Positions 32,011-41,300 of a DNA stretch of 64,000 nt are shown piece by piece; positions within the stretch are counted from its first letter, which is position 1; each line of letters opens with the position of its first letter. Origin of the DNA: Heracleum sosnowskyi (Eukaryota; Streptophyta; Magnoliopsida; Apiales; Apiaceae). A program made the position numbers and the translations under genes. The stretch spans positions 40,924,711-40,988,710 of the forward strand of contig CM061245.1 in assembly GCA_030848705.1 (NCBI GenBank), given 5' to 3'. Below the pieces are notes generated by a model that saw only the letters and a list, made by a program, of their open reading frames with translations, had not been told where the DNA came from and ran no database searches.

Positions 32011-34482
32011 ATGGTGAAGAAGGATGCAGGTGTGAAGATACCAGTTCTTGATAAAGACAATTACTTTCACTGGAAAGTAAAGATGCATTTACATCTCATG
32101 TCTATGGATGAGAGGTATGTAGACTGCATTGAGAAAGGTCCACACGTTCCCATGAAGCTTGACTCTAGAGTTGGACTGCCAGATGATGCACCTGATGTAG
32201 AGATTCCAAAAACTGTCTCAGAATGGACTGTTGAAGATATTGCAGAAGTTCATAAAGACAAAAGGACCATGAACATTCTGTTTAATGGTTTGGAGCAAGA
32301 GATGTTTGACAATGTTATCAACTGTACAACCTCTAAGGAAGTATGGGATACTGTTAGAACACTCTGTGAAGGAACTGAGCAAGTCAGGGAAAATAAAATG
32401 CAACTCCTTATACAACAATATGAGCATTTTCATTTTAAAGCTGGTGAAACCCTAAATGACACGTTCAGTAGGTTTCAAAAGCTTTTGAATGGATTAAAGT
32501 TGTATGGGAGGATCTATCAAACCAAGGATTCAAACCTTAAATTTCTTAGAGCTCTTCCAAAAGAATGGAAGCCTATGACTGTTTCTCTCAGAAACACTCA
32601 AGAGTACAAAGACTACACTCTTGAAAGGCTTTATGGAACCTTGAAGACTTATGAGCTGGAAATGGAGCAAGATGAAGAAATTGAAAAGGTACAGAAGAAG
32701 GGTGGATCTATTGCATTGATTGCATCAGTGAACCAACTTGAAGATGACAATAAAGAAGCTGCAAAGGCCACAACTAGTCGATCTAGTTGTAGGAGTGATG
32801 TTAGCAAGGGTAAAGACAAGATGACAGAAGAAGAAGAATCAGAACCAGCCAACTTGGAGGACTTAGATGAGATTGATGAACACATTGCTTTTCTGTCTAG
32901 AAAATTCTCTAAGTTCAAGTTCAAAAGAAACTCAGAAGCAAGGCCACCAAGAAGAGACTTTCAACCTAGCAAAACAAACTGGATTGAAAAGTCTAAGTCA
33001 AAATGTTTCAATTGTGGAATGCTTGGTCACTTTGCTGGAGACTGCAGAAAGCCCAAGGTTGAGAAGGGCAACAGGAAATTTGAGCCTGTTGATTATAAAA
33101 AGAAATACTTTGAACTTCTCAAACAAAAAGAAAAGGCTTTCATGTCTCAGGAGTATGATTGGGCTGGTAATGGTGAAGATTCTGATGATGATGTTGAGTA
33201 TGTCAACTTGGCTCTTATGGCTGACAATCATGAGCAGGAAGCAAGTTCCTCAAGCAACCAGGTAACAATTACTAATCTTTCTGAGCTTTCTAAAGAGGAA
33301 TGCGACAATGCAGTAAATGAAATGTCTACTGTATTATATAATTTGCGTGTTACTCTTAAATCACTTACTAAAGAGAATTCAAGAATAAAAGAGACCAATC
33401 TGCTCTTAAGTGATAGGAATGCAATGTTAGAAGCACAGTTCATTGAATTTGAGAAAATGAGATGTGTTAGTAGGGATGCTAAGAAGGAACTTGAGAACGT
33501 GTTACAAAGGGAAGAAATTCTTAGAACACAACTTGAGATAGAACAAAGTGTGATTGCAAAATGGAAGGATGCCAGGAATGTTGCTACCAACATAATTAAT
33601 GTTCAAGGCGTGGAATCCTTCTGTGAGCAATCATGGGAAAGGAACAAAGAGAAGCTAGGGTATGTTGGTGAAACCTTAGAATCAGGAACAGAGTCAACAA
33701 ACAACAATGATCATTTGTTGAAGGTTGATATGTCAACGGAATGCAATGTTTCGTTGACACATGAACCATCAACCGATCAGGCTGTTTCGTTGACAGACAA
33801 AAGAAAAGATAAACTCACTAGACTTAATGACAAGTATGGTCCTGTCACCAAGAACTTTGTTCAAGGTGAGTCTAGTATTTTAAAGAAAATTGAGAAGCCT
33901 GTTGAGAGAGCTAATGTAGGTCACTTGTCTAACAAGCAATTGAAAGACAAGGTAGAGAAAGTTCATAATGAGGCTAAGGGAAATAAAAAGAATAACAGGA
34001 ATGACAAAGTAGGAATTAACAAACACAACAATTACACACCTGATAAATATGCTCCTAGAAAGACATGTGTTAATTGTGGAAGTGTTAGTCATTTGTCTAC
34101 TAACTGCAAATCTGTTAAGAAAACTCCTAATGTGAAAATGCCCAAGCCTGCAATGAACAGTTCCATGCCTACAATGCCTGTTATGTCTAACATGTTTGCT
34201 CCATATGCACAATTTCAGAATCCATATGCTAGCATGCCATTTGTGTCTAATCCTTACATGAATATGTTTAACATGCCACAAATGCCATGGAACATGAATA
34301 ACATGATTGTTCCTCCAACTATGCATGCTATGAATGAAAATATGAGCAACCCTCAGAAATCAACACCAAGGGTAAGGATTGATTTGAATCAATCTGAGCC
34401 CAAAGTGAAAAATGGTACAAAAGGGAATGCAAAGGCTAACAAGACAGGACCCAAGGAAACTTGGGTACCAAAATCGACTTGA
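32011..34482 (+). CDS. Gag of the young Sirevirus-type copia
   Basis: 823 residues from the first ATG after the primer-binding site (50 bp away). The N-terminus (LDKDNYFHWKVKMHLHL; LKFLRALPKEWKP) is the copia Gag/UBN2 family, which builds the virus-like particle. Two CCHC knuckles are seen: C332-C335-H340-C345 (CFNCGMLGHFAGDC) and C686-C689-H694-C699 (CVNCGSVSHLSTNC). A coiled-coil stretch lies around residues 420-530, and a Met/Pro/Asn-rich tail with repeated MP pairs around 710-775. The length and second knuckle fit Sirevirus Gag and exceed most copia Gags. The motif family TCAACG occurs three to four times around residues 575-595. The gene ends with a stop at 34480-34482, in a different frame from pol. 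Confidence 0.93.
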   Translation: MVKKDAGVKIPVLDKDNYFHWKVKMHLHLMSMDERYVDCIEKGPHVPMKLDSRVGLPDDAPDVEIPKTVSEWTVEDIAEVHKDKRTMNILFNGLEQEMFDNVINCTTSKEVWDTVRTLCEGTEQVRENKMQLLIQQYEHFHFKAGETLNDTFSRFQKLLNGLKLYGRIYQTKDSNLKFLRALPKEWKPMTVSLRNTQEYKDYTLERLYGTLKTYELEMEQDEEIEKVQKKGGSIALIASVNQLEDDNKEAAKATTSRSSCRSDVSKGKDKMTEEEESEPANLEDLDEIDEHIAFLSRKFSKFKFKRNSEARPPRRDFQPSKTNWIEKSKSKCFNCGMLGHFAGDCRKPKVEKGNRKFEPVDYKKKYFELLKQKEKAFMSQEYDWAGNGEDSDDDVEYVNLALMADNHEQEASSSSNQVTITNLSELSKEECDNAVNEMSTVLYNLRVTLKSLTKENSRIKETNLLLSDRNAMLEAQFIEFEKMRCVSRDAKKELENVLQREEILRTQLEIEQSVIAKWKDARNVATNIINVQGVESFCEQSWERNKEKLGYVGETLESGTESTNNNDHLLKVDMSTECNVSLTHEPSTDQAVSLTDKRKDKLTRLNDKYGPVTKNFVQGESSILKKIEKPVERANVGHLSNKQLKDKVEKVHNEAKGNKKNNRNDKVGINKHNNYTPDKYAPRKTCVNCGSVSHLSTNCKSVKKTPNVKMPKPAMNSSMPTMPVMSNMFAPYAQFQNPYASMPFVSNPYMNMFNMPQMPWNMNNMIVPPTMHAMNENMSNPQKSTPRVRIDLNQSEPKVKNGTKGNAKANKTGPKETWVPKST

Positions 34483-34502
34483 TTTGGTTTTATTGTGTGC
34501 AG
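34372..34502 (+). other. candidate 131-nt intron at the gag-pol junction
   Basis: AGG^GTAAGG at the 5' side and T-rich GTGTGCAG^GG at the 3' side are good plant splice sites. Both ends fall on codon boundaries of their own frames (gag, then pol). Removing 131 nt (remainder 2 modulo 3) would remove the gag stop and join ...STPR to GDKRNLWYLDSG of the protease. Unspliced RNA would make Gag only. Splicing is inferred, not shown. Confidence 0.5.
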
Positions 34503-37500
34503 GGAGACAAAAGGAATCTTTGGTACTTGGATAGTGGTTGTTCAAGACACATGACTGGTGATTCTACCCTGCTCACAGAGTTTCAGGAAAGAGCTGGCCC
34601 TTGTATTGCTTTTGGAGATGACAGCAAAGGCTACACAAAGGGATATGGCTTGATTTCAAAAGAGAATGTCATCATAGATGAGGTTGCATTGGTGGATGGT
34701 CTTAAGCACAACTTGCTTAGTATCAGCCAACTTTGTGACAAAGGATTTTTAGTTACTTTTTCTAGAGAAGCCTGTGTTGTTTCTAAAGGAGGAAACAACA
34801 ATGTGGTAATGACTGGATTCAGAAGGGGGAATGTGTACATTGCTGACTTTAGTAGCACAAGTTCAGACACCATCACTTGTCTTTTCAGCAAGGCAAGCAA
34901 GGATGAAAGTTGGTTATGGCACAAGAAGTTATCCCATCTGAATTTCAAAGTTATGAATGATTTGGTGAGGAAAGATCTTGCTAGAGGAATTCCACAGGTG
35001 GAGTTCTCCAAGGATGGTTTGTGTGATGCCTGTCAAAAGGGAAAACAGAAGAAGGCATCATTCAAAAGCAAGACAGAGTCATCAATTGTCCAGCAGCTTG
35101 AATTGCTTCATATGGACCTATTTGGCCCTGTAAATGTTATGTCCATCTCAAAGAAGAAATACTGTCTTGTGATTGTTGATGATTTTTCTAGATTTACATG
35201 GACTTTCTTTTTGCACTCTAAAGATGAGGCAAGTGAAATCATTATCAATCACATCAAGATGGTAAGCAATCATCCTGATTTCAAAGTAAGAAGGATTAGG
35301 AGTGACAATGGGACAGAATTCAAGAATTCAAGCATGAAGGTGTTCTGTGAAGAAAATGGTATTTTGCATGAGTTTTCAGCAGCAAGAACACCACAGCAAA
35401 ATGGTGTAGTTGAAAGGAAAAACAGAACACTTATTGAAGCTGCAAGGACAATGCTAGATGAATCAAAGTTACCTACATATTTTTGGGCTGAGGCAGTTAA
35501 CACAGCTTGCTTTACTCAAAATATTTCTTTGATTAATCAGGCCAAAGGAATGACCCCTTATCAGTTACTCAAAAGAAAGAAGCCACTATTGGATTTTCTT
35601 CATGTCTTTGGATGCAAGTGCTTTGTTCTGAGAAATCAAGCTGAGCATTTGGGGAAATTTGAAGCAAAGGCAGATGAAGCAATATTTGTGGGATATGCAG
35701 CAGGGAAAGCTTACAGGGTCTATAATCTCAGAATCAACATTGTTATGGAATCTGTACATGTTGTTTTTGATGATCTCAAAATCCAAGGCCTCTGTGATGA
35801 AGGTTTCCATGAAAGTCTTTCTTTTGAAAATAAGGAAGGAGATCAAGTGAATCATGATAAGGCTACTGAGAAACAGCCTAAAGTTGTTGTATCTAGCACA
35901 GATGAAAGCAGCAGTGAAGATGAAATTGCTGCATTAAGGTTAAAAAGGATAGCAGCTAGCAGACCAAATGGTCATTTCGTTGACAGTCATGATGGTGGAT
36001 TCGTTGACAGTCAGAATGAGCGTTTCGTTGACAGCCAAAACGGTCATACCGTTGATAGTCATAGGAATACTTCTAGAAGTGATCACTTAGGGACAACAAA
36101 CTCAGGGGGAGTTTCTCAAGGACAAATATCCAATCAAGGCAATCATGATCATGAAGCTACGTCTTCAAGAGCAAATCTACCTCCCTCAAGGAAATGGACT
36201 AAAGATCATCCCTTTGAACTTATTATAGGTGATGTCTCTTCAAAAGTCCAAACTAGAAGAGCAACTCAAGAAGAATGTCTATATAGTAGCTTTCTGTCTC
36301 AAGATGAGCCAAAGAAAGTTGAGGATGCACTTCTAGATCCAGATTGGGTTTTAGCCATGCAAGAAGAGCTAAACCAATTTGAGAGAAACAATGTTTGGAA
36401 GCTGGTGCCCAGGCCTAATGACAGGAGTGTTATAGGCACAAAGTGGGTGTTCAGAAACAAGATGGATGAAAATGGCATAGTCACAAGGAACAAAGCTAGA
36501 TTGGTTGCAAAAGGCTATTCACAGGAAGAAGGAATTGATTTTGATGAAACCTTTGCTCCTGTTGCAAGACTAGAAGCAATAAGGATTTTCCTAGCCTATG
36601 CAGCCCATGCCAATTTCAAGGTCTATCAAATGGATGTGAAGAGTGCTTTTCTGAATGGGGAATTGGAAGAGGAGGTGTATGTAAGTCAACCTCCTGGTTT
36701 TGAAGATGATGATTTTCCAGACTATGTGTACTTCCTTCTCAAAGCACTCTATGGTTTGAAACAAGCACCTAGAGCCTGGTATGACACTCTCTCACAGTTC
36801 CTCCTTGAGAATCATTTCACTAGAGGTACTGTAGATAAAACTCTTTTTCACAGGGTTGTAAATGGCTCTACTTTACTTGTTCAAATTTATGTAGATGATA
36901 TAATCTTTGGGTCTACAGATGTGAAACTTTGTCAAAAGTTTGCCAAGCTTATGCAAAGTAAGTATGAAATGAGCATGATGGGAGAATTAACTTACTTTCT
37001 TGGTCTTCAAGTAAAGCAAGTTAATGAAGGCATTTTCATTAGTCAAACAAAATACATTCATGATTTATTAAAGAAGTTTAACCTAATGGAATGCTCTCCT
37101 GCCAAAACTCCCATGCCTACTGCCACCAAACTTGAATTGAATACTAAGGAAAAATCTGTGGACATTTCAAGTTACAGAGGCATGGTAGGCTCACTTTTAT
37201 ATTTAACAGCTAGTAGACCTGATATTATGTTTGCTACATGTCTATGTGCTAGATTTCAGGCTGATCCTAGAGAATCCCATTTAGTTGCTATTAAAAGAAT
37301 TTTCAGATATCTCAAAGGAACACCAAACCTTGGCATTTGGTATCCTAGAGAATCTGGTTTTGAACTAATTGGTTATTCAGATGCAGATTTTGCAGGATGT
37401 AAAATTGACAGGAAAAGTACAACTGGAACCTGTCAATTCCTAGGAAACAAGCTTGTGTCATGGTTCAGCAAGAAACAAAACTCAGTTTCTACCTCCACAG

Positions 37501-37832
37501 CTGAGGCTGAGTATATTGCAGCTGGAAGTTGTTGTGCACAGATTTTATGGATGAAAAACCAACTACTTGATTATGGATTAAGAGTTGAGAAAATTCCTAT
37601 TTTCTGTGACAACACTAGTGCCATTGCCATTACTGAGAATCCAGTGCAGCATTCAAGGACCAAGCACATTGACATCAAGTACCATTTCATTAGAGAACAT
37701 GTTATGAATGGTACTGTGGAGTTACATTTTGTTCCAAGTGAACAACAACTTGCAGACATCTTTACCAAGCCACTTGATGAATCAACATTCTCAAGATTAG
37801 TAAGTGAGCTAGGTATGCTAAATTTCTCTTAA
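34503..37832 (+). CDS. Pol of the young Sirevirus-type copia (PR-IN-RT-RNase H)
   Basis: The pol frame has no ATG near its start; the open frame extends back to about 34461 (a TTG), so expression must be by fusion to Gag. Order: aspartic protease WYLDSGCSRHMTGD; pre-integrase HHCC (LWHKKLSHLN ... CDACQKGKQ); integrase core (HMDLFGPV, RSDNGTEF, QQNGVVERKNRT); a Ser/Asp-rich linker containing four FVDS/TVDS repeats made by the TCAACG motif; RT (KARLVAKGYSQ, QMDVKSAFLNG, LLVQIYVDDIIFGS); RNase H (YSDADFAGCKIDRKST, STAEAEYIA, DNTSAI, TKHIDIKYHF), ending near ADIFTKPL. All catalytic acidic residues appear present and there are no stops. It acts in virus-like particles to make cDNA and then integrates it. 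Confidence 0.95.
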   Translation, partial: GDKRNLWYLDSGCSRHMTGDSTLLTEFQERAGPCIAFGDDSKGYTKGYGLISKENVIIDEVALVDGLKHNLLSISQLCDKGFLVTFSREACVVSKGGNNNVVMTGFRRGNVYIADFSSTSSDTITCLFSKASKDESWLWHKKLSHLNFKVMNDLVRKDLARGIPQVEFSKDGLCDACQKGKQKKASFKSKTESSIVQQLELLHMDLFGPVNVMSISKKKYCLVIVDDFSRFTWTFFLHSKDEASEIIINHIKMVSNHPDFKVRRIRSDNGTEFKNSSMKVFCEENGILHEFSAARTPQQNGVVERKNRTLIEAARTMLDESKLPTYFWAEAVNTACFTQNISLINQAKGMTPYQLLKRKKPLLDFLHVFGCKCFVLRNQAEHLGKFEAKADEAIFVGYAAGKAYRVYNLRINIVMESVHVVFDDLKIQGLCDEGFHESLSFENKEGDQVNHDKATEKQPKVVVSSTDESSSEDEIAALRLKRIAASRPNGHFVDSHDGGFVDSQNERFVDSQNGHTVDSHRNTSRSDHLGTTNSGGVSQGQISNQGNHDHEATSSRANLPPSRKWTKDHPFELIIGDVSSKVQTRRATQEECLYSSFLSQDEPKKVEDALLDPDWVLAMQEELNQFERNNVWKLVPRPNDRSVIGTKWVFRNKMDENGIVTRNKARLVAKGYSQEEGIDFDETFAPVARLEAIRIFLAYAAHANFKVYQMDVKSAFLNGELEEEVYVSQPPGFEDDDFPDYVYFLLKALYGLKQAPRAWYDTLSQFLLENHFTRGTVDKTLFHRVVNGSTLLVQIYVDDIIFGSTDVKLCQKFAKLMQSKYEMSMMGELTYFLGLQVKQVNEGIFISQTKYIHDLLKKFNLMECSPAKTPMPTATKLELNTKEKSVDISSYRGMVGSLLYLTASRPDIMFATCLCARFQADPRESHLVAIKRIFRYLKGTPNLGIWYPRESGFELIGYSDADFAGCKIDRKSTTGTCQFLGNKLVSWFSKKQNSVSTSTAEAEYIAAGSCCAQILWMKNQLLDYGLRVEKIPIFCDNTSAIAITENPVQHSRTKHIDIKYHFIREHVMNGTVELHFVPSEQQLADIFTKPLDESTFSRLVSELGMLNFS

Positions 37833-38375
37833 TTATTTTTGAGATATTTGCAAGTTAAAATGCAGCCAGAAATTTGCTATGTTTTTCTGTGAATGAATTT
37901 TCTCAGGAAAAGGTAAAATTTTGTCTAAGTCAAAATTACTATGCCAACGGAATGCACCATTTCGTTGACAGTCTTAGCACTTTTTCTGGGTGTTTCGTTG
38001 ATAGTTCTTTTGTATCAACGAAACGCAGTTTTATCAACGAAATAGACGGGACCTTAAACGCCCAATTCTGATTCGTTGATATAAAGCGCTTTTAATCTGA
38101 ACCGTTAAAAAATTGACACGTCTTTTACCACGATCTATGCATACACCCCTGTAAGTATAAATCATGGTAATACTTTAAGAGTAACGGTTATATTTTTAAG
38201 CCAATCCAGTAATTTACATTTATTATTGGATTCATTTTCTGAGAATTTTTGGGGGAGTATTTAAGAAATTTTATTTTCATTATTTCTTTTTACCTGTTCT
38301 CAAAAATTCCAAAGGCTTTTTCTCTCTTCTTCTCTCTAACAAGCAATTCAGTTCGAAGCTTTCCTTTAATCAACA
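37833..38375 (+). other. spacer between pol and the third ORF
   Basis: No gene. It holds six to seven TCAACG-family motifs at 37940-38085 in both orientations. A pyrimidine-rich tract near 38318-38340, CTAAC and TTCAG^TT about 25 nt before the ATG of the third ORF look like a branch site and 3' splice acceptor. A TATA-like TATAAAT lies at about 38155. Either could serve expression of the third ORF. Confidence 0.5.
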
Positions 38376-41300
38376 ATGGCACCTATAGTCAAGCTTATGT
38401 CTGCTGGAGGGTTCATCTATGAGAAGAACAACTCCATCCCTTTTGTTGTCAAGGAAAACCCGAACAGACTGTTCTTCAAAATGATGGATTTCATGAAGAA
38501 TTGCAAGTTGAGCTATGCAATGTTTCACTCTACACCACTCTACAATGAGATAATCGAGGAAATTTGGACCTCATGTGAGTATAGTGGAACACACTGCACA
38601 CTAAAATTCACTCTTCAAGGTAATGAGTACATAGTTAATTCTGATGTTTTGCAAGCATGTTTACATATTCCTGATAATAACTGTGATGCTTTGCCTACTA
38701 ACACTGAAATAACTACCATGTTAAATTCCATAAACTACTCTTTGCCTACTGATAATCTGGGTAGAATAATTAGGAGAGGTTTGGTTAGGGAATACAGTTA
38801 TTTAGCTGATGCATTCATTAAGGTCTTTTCTGGAAAGATTAGTAATTTTGATGCATTAACTAACTCTATGTTAATTCTCCTAACCATGCTTCTAAATGAT
38901 AGATATCACAACTTTAGCACCCAACTTATGTATGAAATTGGTGCTAAGTTGGGTGACAAAGCAAATAGGAAGAAAAATATCTATTATGCTAGGTTTCTGA
39001 TGATGTTGGCTAACCATGTTAGTCCAGCACCATTAGTTATCTCTAACCCTAATGCCAGGTTCGAGTGCTTTGTGCAAGAAAAGAGAGTATTGACAGACAT
39101 ACTGAGGCTGAACCACAATGGTGATGTTCCAGTGGTGTATCTGCCAATCATTGAGGTAACTACTACTATCCCTGTTAGTGTAGCTAACACCTCTACTGTT
39201 TTACCTTCCAATGTTGCTATGGAGTCTGTAGCTGTGACCCAACAGGCTCCTACCCTAGCAACAAAACCAAAAACAAAGAAATCCTCCAAGCCAACCTCAG
39301 GTGCTTCTCAAAAGGCACCTGTTGTAAAAACTACCACACAACCTAAGGGGAGTGAGTCTGGAGTTGTGAGAGGTGAGGGAAGGGGTGAACATCAAAGAAA
39401 CCCCAGGGATAAGGAAGGACAGGTTAGTGTGTACCAGCCAAGCCCCATTGTGTCTTCCCAACAAGGCACAATGAGTAACATGGATTTAAACACAAGTCTA
39501 ATTGCATCCTCCCAAAAGGATGTGATTATTGAAACAAGCTCTCCTCCTAGAGTACAGTCCAAAAGGGTAAGGGACACTTCAAGCCCAAAGTCTACATTTT
39601 CCCAATACCAAAGGAGAGTGAAGCAAAAGTCCAAGGGTACACAGGGTGCACACACACTGGAAGCAACACTTCCAGTTTCTCAAATTCAGTTTGATGTAAC
39701 CCCTATCATTTCTCTGGGGTTACAGTCCTCTTCTCTAAACATCAATCTTGAATTATCTCCATCAAATTCACCAACTCAATCTTTGGATGTGGACATGATC
39801 CATACATCTATTCCTGATTCTCCAACTCTAATCTTGGAGAAGCCCCACTCTGAAGCTGGTGGCCATCACTTGCTAAGTGATTTGTTGGGCCATCAACCAA
39901 TTTTTCCTGAAATTGCAAGGGGATCTGTGGACCAATCTCTAAAATCAATCACCACAGACTCTACTGTAATTTCTCATTCTCAAAGTGCTTTCTTGACTTC
40001 ATCAACGAAACAGTCTATTTCGTTGACAAGTGTTTCTCCATCAACGGTATCCATACCGTTGACAGTTCAAACTACCATTCCGTTGATAGTTCACTCTGCA
40101 CCTTTAATTGAAAATCAAGTTGTTCCCACAACTAGTGCAGATGATCTAGTGGTAGTTGAGACACTTCTAGGACTGAGAGGGAGTGAAACTGAGAGGCTGG
40201 CTTGCAGCCAGGCAAAAGGAGAGAATGTGAGTGAGAGGCTGGCTATTTCTTCCAGCCAGGCAAAAGGAGAGATTGAGAGTTCCACCTTAGAAGGTGAAGG
40301 TGAGGGTGTGAGAGGTGTGAGCCATGGGGAGCCCATGATGCAAGAACAGAGTGGAGAGAGAGAAGGGACTACAGGAGAAATAAGGATGGAAGCAGCCATT
40401 GCTAATGAGTTAATGGAGGTCAGTGAGGGAGAAAGGGAACTTACTTTCCAAGAGGTTTATCAGCAAACTCTGGATAGTATTTCCCTGGATCCTGAGACCT
40501 TTACTCATCCTGTGTCAGCCTATCAAATTTTGGCTCAACAGGGCAATGTGGAGGCAGAGAGGTCACTACAACTAATTCATACAACTGCATCAATGCAAAG
40601 AGCAAAGGATGCCTTGACCAATCTACCTCCAGGAGCTGAAGCAAGTGGAGACTTTGATTTTTCTGATAATGAGGATAGCTTTGGTGACACTCTACAGGTG
40701 GCCACTACTGCACAGACTGGGACTTCTGTGGTGCCTCCTACACCAAACTGGCTTTCTCAAGATATGCATGGTAGAAGCAATTTGGATGCTGCTATCACAA
40801 GGCAGTACAAAGAAGCATATCTAGCTCATGAGTCTGCAGGAGCAAGGGACAAGCAATTCTACAAAGCCATAATGGATTCTCTGGAAATTCAAAGGCTACA
40901 AATGTTGCAGACAAGGATTGAGGCTACAGAGATCAAGGATTCAATCAGCAACCTTAGGGCTGCTAATGAAAGGAGGCTAGATGAAAAGCTTCCTCTTCTC
41001 ACTGTGTCCAGGATGAACAGGTTTTTCTCTAAAGAACCTGAAGTGGATTCCTCCTTGAAGACTCTCTCTTCTAGAGTGGACAAGGTGGAAGCCACTCTAT
41101 CACAGATGCAAAAGGAACAGGAGAAACAAACTCAACTATTGGCCCAGCTAGTGGCAGCTCAAGGACTCCCAGCCATCTCTTTTGATGATAACAAAAAGGG
41201 GGAGAAATCTAAGGAGCTAGACATTCAGATTACCAAGGTTATGGTCCCAGCCATTTCCCTACCAAAGGAGCCATTAGCAATGGGGGAGCTTGGAAAGCAG

